Assembly: GCA_024516035.1 (NCBI GenBank)
Contig: CM044958.1
Span: 22,590,108 to 22,654,107 of the forward strand
Length of the DNA stretch: 64,000 nt
DNA from: Bactericera cockerelli
Lineage: Eukaryota > Arthropoda > Insecta > Hemiptera > Triozidae
Reading direction: 5' to 3'
A program made the translations under genes and the position numbers. Of the stretch, positions 12,209 through 21,989 are shown piece by piece (within the stretch, counting starts at the first letter, position 1; each line of letters begins with the position of its first letter). The notes beneath the pieces were generated by a model, which did not search any database, had not been told where the DNA came from, and worked only from the letters and a program-made list of their open reading frames with translations.

Positions 12209-12485
12209 AGCCAGCGTCGATGGCATGTTGAATACACCGGTTCCCTTCAGAACACCGAAGTTAAGCGACATCCAGCGAGGTTAAGACTTGGATGGGTGAC
12301 CATTCAAATTCTAATTCTCGTGACGCTGGCTTTTCCCGGCCCCACTCAGGCTGGGTGAGGTCAATGTGAGTAGCAGGTTTGTGAGTTTCCTGCGAATGGA
12401 GGGTAAAACCCCCGTCGTGATATGACCATGGCAGTTGAAAGCGACGTTAAACCCCACTTAAAAAAAAAAAAAAAAAAAAAAAAAA
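12209..12485 (+). mobile_element. 5S rRNA-headed SINE (full-head subfamily), recent insertion
   Basis: Full 5S-like head with box A-like, intermediate and box C (GGATGGGTGACC) elements, closing CGTGACGCTGGC, then body, GCGACGTTAAA tail and an A-run of more than 20. An 11-bp target duplication ATATGTTGACA lies at 12198-12208 and 12486-12496. The matching place in the inverted block (about 62690-62720) reads straight through without the SINE, so the empty site is preserved inside this same window. Confidence 0.93.
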
Positions 12486-12799
12486 ATATGTTGACATATA
12501 TTTGCCTAACTTCGAGTTGCTAAACATGGTGTCATTTCAGCATAATCAGTAGATATAAACAGAAGAAGTGAGAAATCATACTAGATATACAATTAATAAT
12601 TATAAATTAATAAGCAAACATTATATTCATGGAATATACCCTGAAAATTTCAGCTCGATTGGACAAAACATGCAACTTATATCATGTTACAAACATAGGT
12701 AGATGGATAATTAGATTGTGACAAATCAATGTTGATCGAGAACTATACTCACTTCGTTCGAAATTAAACGGTCATAGGAGGTTGACTCAAACTACCAAC

Positions 12800-12935
12800 T
12801 ACTGTTTTTTTTTCTCACGAGAAAACCGGACATCCAAAGTACAGAGTAAAAAAAAATTCTACCTAGCCGGGATTCGAACCCAGGCCACCTTGCAAACTTT
12901 GTGTTTTACCTACACCAGTCGACGACCACAGAGAC
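12800..12935 (-). mobile_element. tRNA-like SINE within the duplicated block
   Basis: Read on minus: a head with CTGGTGTAGGTAAAACAC (box A region) and TGGGTTCGAATCCCGGC (good box B), then a body with TCTCGTGAGAAAA. The inverted counterpart is at 61505-61640 on plus. Related to the family at 4690-4862. Confidence 0.6.
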
Positions 12936-13286
12936 TGCTCAATACATAATATTTTATTATAATTTATCATTGTTTTGATCTACATGAAATTTTTACTTCT
13001 TACTGGCCAATATTTTATACACTTCTAATAATATAGACCTAGTTTAACTCTTGATGTAGAAATCTTTGATTGAAGTTATAGAACGTTATTATTCCCACAC
13101 TGATTAAACGGTCTGCTGGCAGCTTGGATGAAGCAATGACGATTGGATCCCACCCGTAGATATATGTGAGGCGAAGATTTTTTGTTACTCTCATAAATCT
13201 AAATTCAGTTTTTTCTTTTTATGTCTCACACTGTCGCTGATTTTTCTAAATTTTTATTTACATCGTAGTATAATTCTGCGTAATTA

Positions 13287-13670
13287 GACCTTTAGAAAGA
13301 ACCTTCAGTCATCAACTTGGGATAACTAGGCGTGGCTCCAGGGTTCATTATAGATATTCCTTTAGAGGGCTTTAAAGACTTTTCTACTTGTTTCAACCAT
13401 CTGAAATTAAGTGATCTCATTCCCTTTGACTAGACCCTTCTAAAAACACCAGAAATACATCTCTAGGATAACAATAGACGGCTCTGGGCTCCAAAATAAG
13501 TATTCCTTTCAAAGGCTATAACTCAATTTTGGTCCAGTGTAATAATTTGGTTATATTTTTATATTTTTTCCTTTGATAAGGCCTTTCGAAAAATACCAGA
13601 ATCGCAGCTCCAAGATAACCAGGGGCGGCTCTGTGCAACTTTCCGCTTTTATTTTAGAAGGCTATATCTC
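13287..13670. repeat. Three diverged ~90-bp units at ~145-bp spacing
   Basis: Units at 13287-13378, 13431-13520 and 13577-13670 share the order CCTTTNNAAAAANACCAGAA, GATAACNAGGNGCGGCTCTG and a CCTTT...AAGGCTATAAC end. The same triplet occurs in the inverted partner block (about 60780-61165), so it was built before the duplication. Non-coding as far as I can read. Confidence 0.6.
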
Positions 13671-14084
13671 CTATCCTATAAAAAATAAATACTTGAAACT
13701 ATAAAAGGTATGCAGAGATAAAAATTCCCTATTCAAAAACGTAGCTCACGTCTTTCCACGACAAGCACACATTGCTGTACGCTTGACAGAAAATTGGTCT
13801 GAAAAAAAAAAACCTGTATGAATAATTTCATGAAATTCAAGATTTTACGCGTGGCCAGAAAACGACTTTAACTGATCGTAGGAACCTCGCGCTTTCGTGA
13901 AACACAATCTATTTTCGCGTCTAATTACGAATTTGAAATAAAAATCGATAAAAGTTAGCGGGAGGTGTGCGAAATCAATAAAACAAAATACATATAAACT
14001 CTGTTTCGTGTTAATATAGGCCGGTTGGCTGGCGCTACTTGACGAGCGCTCGCCTACCGGCGAGCTTGATATAGGACAATAGGT

Positions 14085-14890
14085 TAAAATTATAGGAAAA
14101 AAAAAAAAAAAAAAAAATTAAGTGTCTTTCTATACGTATTTCTACCTCTCCAAATCTTCTGTAACATTATGAACTGGAAATTAAAAATTCTGAACAAGCT
14201 CGAGTCCTCCTTTTCTCTTAGGATCTAATCTTTCCTTCGGCTTTAATTCGCTGAATTAGCTCTCACACTTAAAATGAACAATTTTTGTATTCCACTCTCC
14301 CACCTCACTAATCTTAGGCTCAAATCCAAAAAGTTAGAAACTTTTTCTCTTGTGTCACCAAAAAAAGAGTTTTTTTTTGTAGGAAAACGTTATTCTCTCT
14401 CCCCCTAATATTTGATTAGGTTTGTTTTCATTTCTTTCCTAATTTACTTTCTCCCTCCAATTAACAAAAATTCCTTCTAGGCAAAGATTAACAAATAAAG
14501 ATACAATTAAATTGTTATGGAATTCTGGCTCCAAAAATCTTCTGGAGGGGACTTTTTATTTGTAAATTTAATAAAACAAGGTGCAATCAAAGGGAATTTA
14601 TTCAGATAGGTATGTACCCATACTAGAGATTTTACTTTAGAGATGATATAGCACCAAAAACACCTTGTCTGTAGGTATTATTTAGACAGACTATAATAGT
14701 TCCTAATAGCCATAGCCATCACTTTGTTACAGCACAATCTGACCATTTCGAGCTCAACCAAATTTGATGATAAAATAAGAAAATAAAAAAATATATTGGT
14801 GAATACCATGTCTTTAGACTCTACATAAAGCATGGATTCGATATTTTTTCCGGATTTGAGATCATAATCAAAATTTCCTTGCTTAGTATT
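14085..14890. other. No gene seen
   Basis: An A-run (14099-14117) follows the end of the duplicated block, then AT-rich sequence with short CT-rich patches. A 74-codon minus-strand ORF at 14678-14902 overlaps the edge of the satellite and is not convincing. Confidence 0.5.
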
Positions 14891-14894
14891 TATT

Positions 14895-15460
14895 TGCACC
14901 ATTAGATATCATTTTTTTATAATTAGATACCAATTTCATAATAAATTGGTGGATGTGTCTATCGCACCATTAAGAAATTTTGTAGAATTGAAAACAAATT
15001 CCCTTTTCATATAAAAATTGGTGGATGTGTCTATCGCACCATTAAGAAATTTTGTAGAATTGAAAAAAAATTCCCTTTTCATATAAAAATTGGTGGATGT
15101 GTCTATCGCACCATTAAGAAATTTTGTAGAATTGAAAACAAATTCCCTTTTCATATAAAAATTGGTGGATGTGTCTCATCGCACCATTAGATAGTATTTT
15201 ATATCAAGATTTGAAAATCTCCCCTCCGTTTCATACAAAAATTGGTGGATGGATGTGTCTATCGCACCATTAGGAAATATTTCAGAACTGAAAACAAATT
15301 CCATTTTCATATAAAATTGGTGGATGTGTCTAATCGCACTATTAGATAGTATTTTTAACAAGATTTGAAAATCTCCTCTCCATTTCACATAAAAATTGGT
15401 GGATGTGTCTATTGCACCATTAGAAAATTTTCTAGATTTGAAAACAAATTCCCTTTCATA
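14895..15460. repeat. 72-80 bp satellite array, left part
   Basis: Units contain GGTGGATGTGTCTATCGCAC and GAATTGAAAACAAATTCCC. GGTGGATG begins at 14948, 15020, 15092, 15164, 15244, 15319 and 15398: the first four units are exactly 72 bp, later ones 75-80 bp. Because 72 is a multiple of three, the minus strand shows a repeating 24-residue open frame, most likely a by-product. The array is split by the palindrome at 15461-17113. Confidence 0.9.
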
Positions 15461-17113
15461 CAGGGTGTCCCACCAAACTTGGACACCTCAAATTACTCGA
15501 CCCCTGAAAGAGTTTTTGAAAAATAAAAAAATCTAGGGTACATGTGCTAATTATGCAGTTTCAGTCATGAAATTTTTTTTATACAGGGTGGTTCAAAAGT
15601 CAGAAATTGAGGTGTCAACTTTCGATTTTTAAATGGATCGACCTGAATTTTATTTGATAATTTTACTTCTAAATGACTCCTGAGTACTTTTTTCAACAAA
15701 AATATTACATACAGGGTGGTTTTTTTTCGACCAATTTTTTTTCTAAATCTTGAATAACTCAAGTTCGGTTAATTTTTTCGATAACAAGAAGAGAATGTGT
15801 TTGTGTAATGAATACACGCACTTTCAATTGGCATCAAAAATTTTTATACAGGGTGGTTCACAATTGAGATAATGACTTGATTCTTTTTAAAACCGAGGTT
15901 TTTTAATTTTTAATTTAGGATTAATAATTCTCGTCTAATTTTACACATTTTTCGTTAGTCATATTGAAAAACAAAACTAAAGTGTTGTACGAGGTGAGAC
16001 ATAATTTTTTGTAACACCCTGTATATGGGCAGTCAAAGAGACGCAAAATTAAATATAAAGACTAAATTTTCGAGAAAAACTTTGATTTTTAATTAAACTA
16101 AAAAGTTATGGTGTTTTAACTAATATTGTCGCATGGACCACCCTGTAGATATTTTCTTAAACCATCATATGGGTAGTCGAAAGTGTCTAAAATTCAACGA
16201 GAAGTCCAAATACTGAAAGAAAAAAATGAATTCAAAACGCCATTCTCAATTTTGTGTCTACACCTACCTAGTTTTTATTTCAAGTTTTAAAATCATTCAG
16301 TGTGGACACCAAATTGAAAATGGCTTCAAATTCGTGTTTTTTACTTGGTTTTCCCACATGATTCGAAGTGTTCGTTGAATTTTAAACAACTTAGAGTACC
16401 TTCATGATGGTTTAAGAAAATATCTACAGGGTGGTCCATGCGACAATATTAGTTAAAACACCATAACTTTTTAGTTTAATTGAAAATCAAAGTTTTTCTT
16501 GCATATTTAGTCTTTATATTTAATTTTGCGTCTCTTTGACTGCCCATATACAGGGTGTTACAAAAAAAATATGTCTCACCCTGTACAACACTTTAGTTTT
16601 GTTTTTCGATATGACTAACGAAAAATGTGTAAAATTAGACGAGAATTGTTAATTCCAAATTAAAAATTAAAAAAACTCGGTTTTAAAAAAAATCAAGTCA
16701 TTATTTCACTTGTGAACCACCCTGTATAAAAATTTTTGATGCCAATTGAAAGTGCGTGTATTCATTACACAAACACATTCTCTTCTTGTTATCGAAAAAA
16801 TTAATTAAACTTGAGTTATTCAAGATTTAGAAAAAAAAATTGGTCGAAAAAAAACCACCCTGTATGTAATATTTTTGTTTAAAAAAGTACTCAAGAATCA
16901 TTTAGAAGTAAAATTATCAAATAAAATTCAGGTCGATCCATTTAAAAATCGAAAGTTGACACCTCAATTTCTGACTTTTGAACCACCCTGTATAAAAAAA
17001 AGTTCATAACTGAAACCGCATAATTAGCACATGTACCCTAGATTTTTTTATTTTTCAAAAACTCTTTCAGGGGCCGAGTAATTTGAGGTGTCCAAGTTTG
17101 GTGGGACACCCTG
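15461..17113. mobile_element. 1,653-bp modular palindrome inserted in the satellite
   Basis: Arms of about 804 bp (15461-16264 and 16310-17113) are inverse complements with scattered mismatches around a 45-base loop. Ends CAGGGTGTCCCACC and GGTGGGACACCCTG are flanked by TA. Within each arm, further CAGGGTGG ends occur at 15584, 15712 and 15849 and, in reverse, ending at 16021 and 16145, giving modules of about 125-170 bp. The same end motif bounds the transposase-bearing element at 43348-44253, so a Tc1/mariner/IS630-type mover is a reasonable inference. No transposase here. Confidence 0.85.
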
Positions 17114-17275
17114 TATATAAACTGGTGGATGTGTCTATTGTACTATTAAGAATTTTTTTAGAATTGAAAAAAAAAAAAAAAATCCCTTTCATATAAAAAT
17201 TGGTAGATGTGTTTGTTGCACCATTAGGATTATTAGGAAATTTTCTAAATTTGGAAATTTCTATTTCTCCTTTTC
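17114..17275. repeat. 72-80 bp satellite array, right part
   Basis: The array resumes directly after the palindrome (GGTGGATG at 17124, GGTAGATG at 17202, spacing 78) and decays by about 17275. One unit carries an A-run. Confidence 0.85.
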
Positions 17276-19182
17276 ATATTATTCTCTTCCACCTCCCTTA
17301 ATTATGTGTTTTTTCATTGTCTCTCTTTTTATCGCTTATGAAGAGAAAGTAATAAAACAGCTGCTGTGATTTCATTTAGACGCTCGGCTTCTGTTTTTAT
17401 GGCCTCATAATAATCGTAGTAATAACAGTCGAGTTCATGGATAATGAAAAAATTAAATTTTGCAGGGAAAAACTCGGCGTATTTTAGGGTGATGTTGTTA
17501 TAGATAGAGGTACCCACTTTTTTCAGTTAGTAGGTATACAGTTTTTCGTGAAAAGTTATTATTACCTAGCTTCATTTTAGATGTATTATACCATACGTAC
17601 ATACATTCGAATAATTAAAATCGTTATTTTTTATGTATAATTTTTTTTGTCCTCTGGCTAAAAACAATCTAAAAGGCTAAATGAGTAATTTTTCTTTTTT
17701 TTGTCATTTTTCTGGCTTCTAATTCTAGAAATTTCAAATGGAGAGATTAGAATTATTAGAATGTATCAAGTCTCATTGCAAATGTATTTTGAATAGTTTG
17801 AACTAATTTCTGTGCGCTGATTTATGTATACATCTTCTATCTCTATATATAAAACAGAAAAAAGGACTACCTACCTACCTACCTATGTTTGTTTGTTTGT
17901 CCGGAGTTGTTTAGCCAAAACGGTAAGAGATAGCGAAAAATGTCTCAGAATTGACCCCCCCAAAACCATTATCGCTTTGTCCAGAAAAATTATAAAAAGT
18001 TCAAAAAGGCATTGCTGTCCAGCAGTACGGCCATGCCTTAGTAAATTTGAAATTTAGTCCCGTTGCAAAGCATTTAATTGAGTTTAACTTCGCTTTTAAC
18101 ACGTATGAGACGGGTCCTATTTTCTATAGTTTGTACGCTGGGACGGCTTCAAATTAGGGTATGTGTTCCAAATATGACAACAACAACAAAAAAATTGGGA
18201 CGGGCGAGTACAAAAATATATTAATAATAGCATTATCTGTGCCCACCGGTGGGTCACGTTACAAGGGAAATTGAAAAAAAAACGTGACCCACCTGTGGGC
18301 ATTTCAAATCAGCAACAAAAAAAATATACCAACCACCACGCCCAAGTAATACCAAGAACTTTACTGTCAAAAATACAACAAAATGACTAGAAAGCAAGAG
18401 TTTAAGCATGCAATTCACTTGGGTCCCTCAGTCTGAGAGACGTTTAATTATTACCTTCTGCAAAGCCACTTCAGTCAAGGATTTAAGACAGTTAATGGCA
18501 CTATTACCAGTCAAAAGTGTTAGTCTAATGGCAGTTCTTGTCCTATGTAGTCACTGTGAAGAAGGAAGCACTTATAATTTTATGTCACGGCGTAGCTAGC
18601 AAAAATACAAAACTTAGAACCAAAGTAATATCATAGTTTAGACCTCTCTTTATGAATACTAAAAAGGCATATTTTGCGTTATTTTAGCTCTTTTAGTGTA
18701 GGTTTAATGACTTGGCGTGTTGTCTCTCGCTGTTGGATATTAATTATAAGAGTAGAAATACTTTGAAAAAACAACAAGAAGATTATTTGCCAACACACTA
18801 CCAAAAAGATGTAGAAAAATTATGTTTTAAAAAATGTTAGATATAATAACGGAAGCCTTTGTCTATTTTAATAATTTATCATTATTTCACGAAATAGATT
18901 CAAGCAAATAGTACCTACCAGCATGTTTTTTAGTCACGCATTTCACAGTTTGGAAAGAAAAAAAAATATAGGATGTCTCTCGTAATTGTCTGCAGGGTCT
19001 AGCACGAAATATTTCCTTAAAAAGGAGGAAAAAGAAATAAGAGAATAGAACTTTCTCTTAATTTTCTAGGTTTTTTTTTCCTGTAGTTTTTTACAACTCC
19101 TATAAAAGTTTTAATGTGATGACGTCATAAAAATAAGACAAAGGAAAAGAAGTTACAAAATAATATTAAAGAGGGACGAAAC
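17276..19182. other. No clear gene; small repeats and a hairpin
   Basis: A 62-codon minus ORF at 17329-17517 reads naturally at its end (EAIKTEAERLNEITAAVLLL) but has no family match I can give. 17820-18070 holds a repeat of the kind with CTACCTACCTACC and GTTTGTTTGTTTGTCC words. A hairpin of 20-bp arms (TGCCCACCGGTGGGTCACGT at 18240-18259 and its imperfect complement at 18281-18300) follows. A 63-codon plus ORF at 18408-18599 is unassigned. Confidence 0.45.
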
Positions 19183-19312
19183 TTAATATTGCATGAGCTC
19201 TGGGGGCTTGAGGGAACTTTTCTCTGAGAGTGCTTTTTTGTAACCTTCAAGCTGGAGCTCCCAGGGATGATCTCCTAGAGCGGGAAATTCAATTAAACAG
19301 CGACGCCAGGAA
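19183..19312 (-). pseudogene. Candidate coding island, unknown
   Basis: A locally GC-rich open segment on minus follows an acceptor-like CTCGGATGCAG and runs to a stop, including FPALGDHPWELQLEGYKKAL and ending PPELMQY. The composition is protein-like against a roughly 30 per cent GC surround. It could be a terminal exon, a pseudogene piece or part of an unrecognised element. Family unknown. Confidence 0.25.
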
Positions 19313-19533
19313 CTGCATCCGAGTAGATAATAATAACAATAGCATGCACTGTAATGGACAGACAGGATCAAAGAAAATTCTAAGCTCTTTACGATTACCA
19401 ACATGAAGCTCGAGATGAAATTTAATAATCTTTGTAATACCTCTATTACCTCAGCAAATGAGCTGAAAAACTACATATAGGCAACATCGAAAGTACAATT
19501 ACACCCTAGCCGTTTACCCTATTAAACGTAAGG

Positions 19534-19816
19534 CAGGGTGGGACAAAAGTCCGAAAATTTTCGTTTCGTGAAATTCTAAATTAAAATCATCTTGAAATTT
19601 TTTTCGTTGGTTATAGGAAGATATCCTTTAATAATTGAAAATGTACTTTCAAGGTATAGCTAGATAATACTGGAAAAGTAAAAAGAAAAAGGTATACGAC
19701 TAAATATTACTCAGCCTGGTGTTTTCAAAAAATACGATTATCGTACGATTCAGGTTTGAATAGGTTAGCTGTTGCCAATTTCTCGAAAAAACGCAATGGG
19801 ACTTTCGCCCCACCCT
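19534..19816. mobile_element. Short TIR element (MITE)
   Basis: The ends CAGGGTGGGACAAAAGTCC and GGGACTTTCGCCCCACCCT are imperfect inverted repeats of about 19 bp enclosing about 280 bp of AT-rich non-coding DNA. No target duplication resolved. Confidence 0.6.
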
Positions 19817-19912
19817 AGAACTCAGTCAAAAGAGTATGATTTTGTCTTTCAATTTTGCCCGGAGTAGAAAAATTGCACTCACTGTGAGTAAAAGGATATT
19901 CTTACCTCAGGG

Positions 19913-20948
19913 CAGTGCCGGATCACCCATATGGCGGATTTGGCAGATGCCAAGGGCCCCGCGCTTTAGGGGGCCCCGCGCTTGAGCAGCTTACACTAGA
20001 TATTATGAGATTTTTAAAAAGCTTGCACTAGCTATTTTTGGATAATGAGTAAGAAGAAGAAATAAAAGGGGAAAAACACACACACAGCAAAGTACATAAA
20101 TTGAAAGAAAAGCGCGGGGCCCCTTATTACTATCTACTCCTCGAATCAACCACCTAGACACTTGCGGATTATACCAGGTGTACCTACTCCAATTGTGGAT
20201 TTGGTAGATGCCAAGTTCCCCGCAGTTTTAGGGACCCTGCGTTTCGGGCAGCTTACCCAAATTATAAGTGTTTTTTAATGGTCTTCAAGTCGGTTTTACT
20301 GGATTTTAATATTAAATAAAATCATAGCCAGTTGAAGAAAATATTAATAAAAAGCACGGGGCCCCCCTTAAAATCGACCACGTATATGAAAATAGGTAGA
20401 TCCCTAAACCTATTGCCTGCGGCTCTTTATACTCGTATAATATATAAATATTATATAATCACTCGTATTTGAAAAGAATAATATTGACGGACGTGATTAT
20501 CGCCTTCGGTAATCTCTGCCATCAAACCCATAGAGTGTCTTCTGAGTGCTCAGTGATCGGCTTTATCGACATTTTAACCAATGATCTTCATTATAATCGC
20601 CTGCGACCGTTTTAATGTTTTTTTCAAGATATTTTTTTGTATCTATTTTCCGAGTACTTTACCCCTTAACTTTGCAAAAATTTCGCCTGCGGCGCCGTCA
20701 AATTTACTTATCATGATGTTTTGGATTGTTTTTCATGACGTGCAATTCTAGTATGTACTATTAAAAGAAAAAAAGTCTTTGGGCATTTTCGAAAACGTCG
20801 TTTTGGATACTATTTTGGATTAGTGCCCAAAACACTTCGCTTCGGTTTCAAGGTTCTAGAAATAGTATTTTAGTAAAAACTCAGTACAATTTTGGGGCCC
20901 CGCGCCTTGAAAATGCCAAGGGCCCCGCGCAGCCTTAATCCGGCACTG
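19913..20948. mobile_element. hAT-type non-autonomous element, 1,036 bp
   Basis: The ends CAGTGCCGGAT and ATCCGGCACTG are inverted repeats. The flanks CCTCAGGG (19905-19912) and CCTCAGGT (20949-20956) match at 7 of 8 bases, as expected for a hAT duplication. Subterminal GGGGCCCCGCGC motifs occur in both orientations. The first half contains an internal duplication: a GATTTGGCAGATGCCAAG...GGGGCCCC unit at about 19940-20125 recurs degraded at about 20195-20370. No transposase ORF. Confidence 0.85.
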
Positions 20949-21164
20949 CCTCAGGTCATAACACCATTGTTATTGCTAGCATTATTTCTTCTGTCTTATT
21001 GTTACTTATAGCATTCTAGTTTGAGTTGAAGATTAAAAGAATATGCTTTAACTTGGATCTCTTTTTACAATCATCTTGAGAAAAATTAATGAATTTTCTG
21101 AAAGAAACCTGGTTTAAAGTTAATCCTCTTAGGAACCAATCAGAAGTTACAAGTTACCATAGAT

Positions 21165-21708
21165 TTATTTATTTAGCGTATGGCTCTTTATTATTACACA
21201 ATTTGGTAAGAGAAAAACAAAGTTTACAAAATTAATATTGTACTAGGTAAAGGAAAAATAATAATAACTAAAAACAAACTAAATAGGTAATACTTCTGGT
21301 CTTATATACTAATATTTGTGTTATTTATGTATGCAATGGCATCTTCGGTGGCAAACAGGAAATGGTCAAAGTCTCCAGGATATGATGTTGCAGGACACTC
21401 CTGCACAATGTGCTTCACGGTCTGATGAGCTGCTCCACAATGATTGCATTCTGGGGTAGGATGTATGCCCCACTTATGCAACATATCTCCACATTTGCCG
21501 AATCCAGTTCGTATCCGAGTTAGTGTTACCCAGGTTTTGCGGGGTAAACTGTGGCCAGGTGGTTCCATCTCAATACACGGTAGATTCCTTGCTGTTTCAC
21601 TAGCTTTCTCTTCCCAAGATTGTTTCCAAACATCAATGATTGAAAAATCCGCATTTTTTAGGCATTTAGCAGTAGATATAGGTGGATGTCTGGATTTTAA
21701 GCTTATTG
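21165..21708 (-). pseudogene. 5'-truncated LINE: ORF2 C terminus and 3' tail
   Basis: On minus, an open frame runs from about 21708 to the stop at 21302, reading HPPISTAKC, then SWEEKASETARNLPCIEMEP, then RTGFGKCGDMLHKWGI and a CNHCGAAHQTVKHIVQEC zinc knuckle (C-x2-C-x8-H-x4-C). This is the C terminus of a jockey-like reverse transcriptase. A 3' UTR of about 125 bases ends in GCTAAATAAATAAATC, a simple-repeat tail typical of 5'-truncated LINE insertions. Upstream sequence beyond 21708 is unrelated. Confidence 0.8.
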
Positions 21709-21869
21709 TTACTTATAGAATCAGGGAACTTATAAAGTTACCATTGTTTTTTTTTTTCACACTACCCTATCAGGAATTCCACCCCCCAAAATGTTCACCA
21801 TCTTCTGCTCGTACTTTTATGTCACATTTTTATTGATCTAATTTTATCGTCCTCTTCTTTATGTTACAG

Positions 21870-21989
21870 GTATGTACTGTACACAAGTGGGGATTTTATT
21901 GTCCTTCAGTTTACTTAAAGCGCAGAAGAAATGTTTGTCCTAACCTCGACTCAATCAAGAATTCAGCAGTCCACACTTCTGGTCCTCTG
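21870..21989 (+). CDS. Candidate internal exon (unknown protein)
   Basis: A 120-base segment open in one frame (40 codons, phase 0 at both ends) lies between a pyrimidine-rich acceptor (CCTCTTCTTTATGTTACAG) and a donor-like CTG/gtaggt. It reads VCTVHKWGFYCPSVYLK at the start and SAVHTSGPL at the end. Residue composition is protein-like. I do not recognise it. A 40-codon open run can occur by chance, so this is tentative. Confidence 0.25.

Larger units (their letters stand above)
11540..14075 (+). repeat. Left copy of a long inverted duplication (partner 60371-63402)
   Basis: From AGGTAGATATTTGTAAATTT to GGCGAGCTTGATATAGG this block matches 60371-63402 in opposite orientation, with scattered substitutions and small indels. 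Landmarks shared in order: a tRNA-headed SINE at the outer edge, a GCACTTTCATTTCCTC-type stretch (inverse here), a TCAACATTGATTTG word, a tRNA-like SINE with box B, three related units of about 90 bp, a CGCGAGGTTCC stretch and the inner end GACGAGCGCTCGCC. This copy alone has the 5S SINE at 12209. It may be a large repeat family or a segmental duplication. Confidence 0.8.

Noticed and set aside
10147..12330. Genuine 5S rRNA genes
   Set aside because: The 5S-like heads continue into a SINE body and poly(A) and have target duplications; the heads are also diverged from usual arthropod 5S.
14936..15154. Minus ORF with a perfect 24-residue repeat
   Set aside because: The satellite unit is 72 bp, so any open frame repeats; later units of 75-80 bp break it. 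No start context or function indicated.
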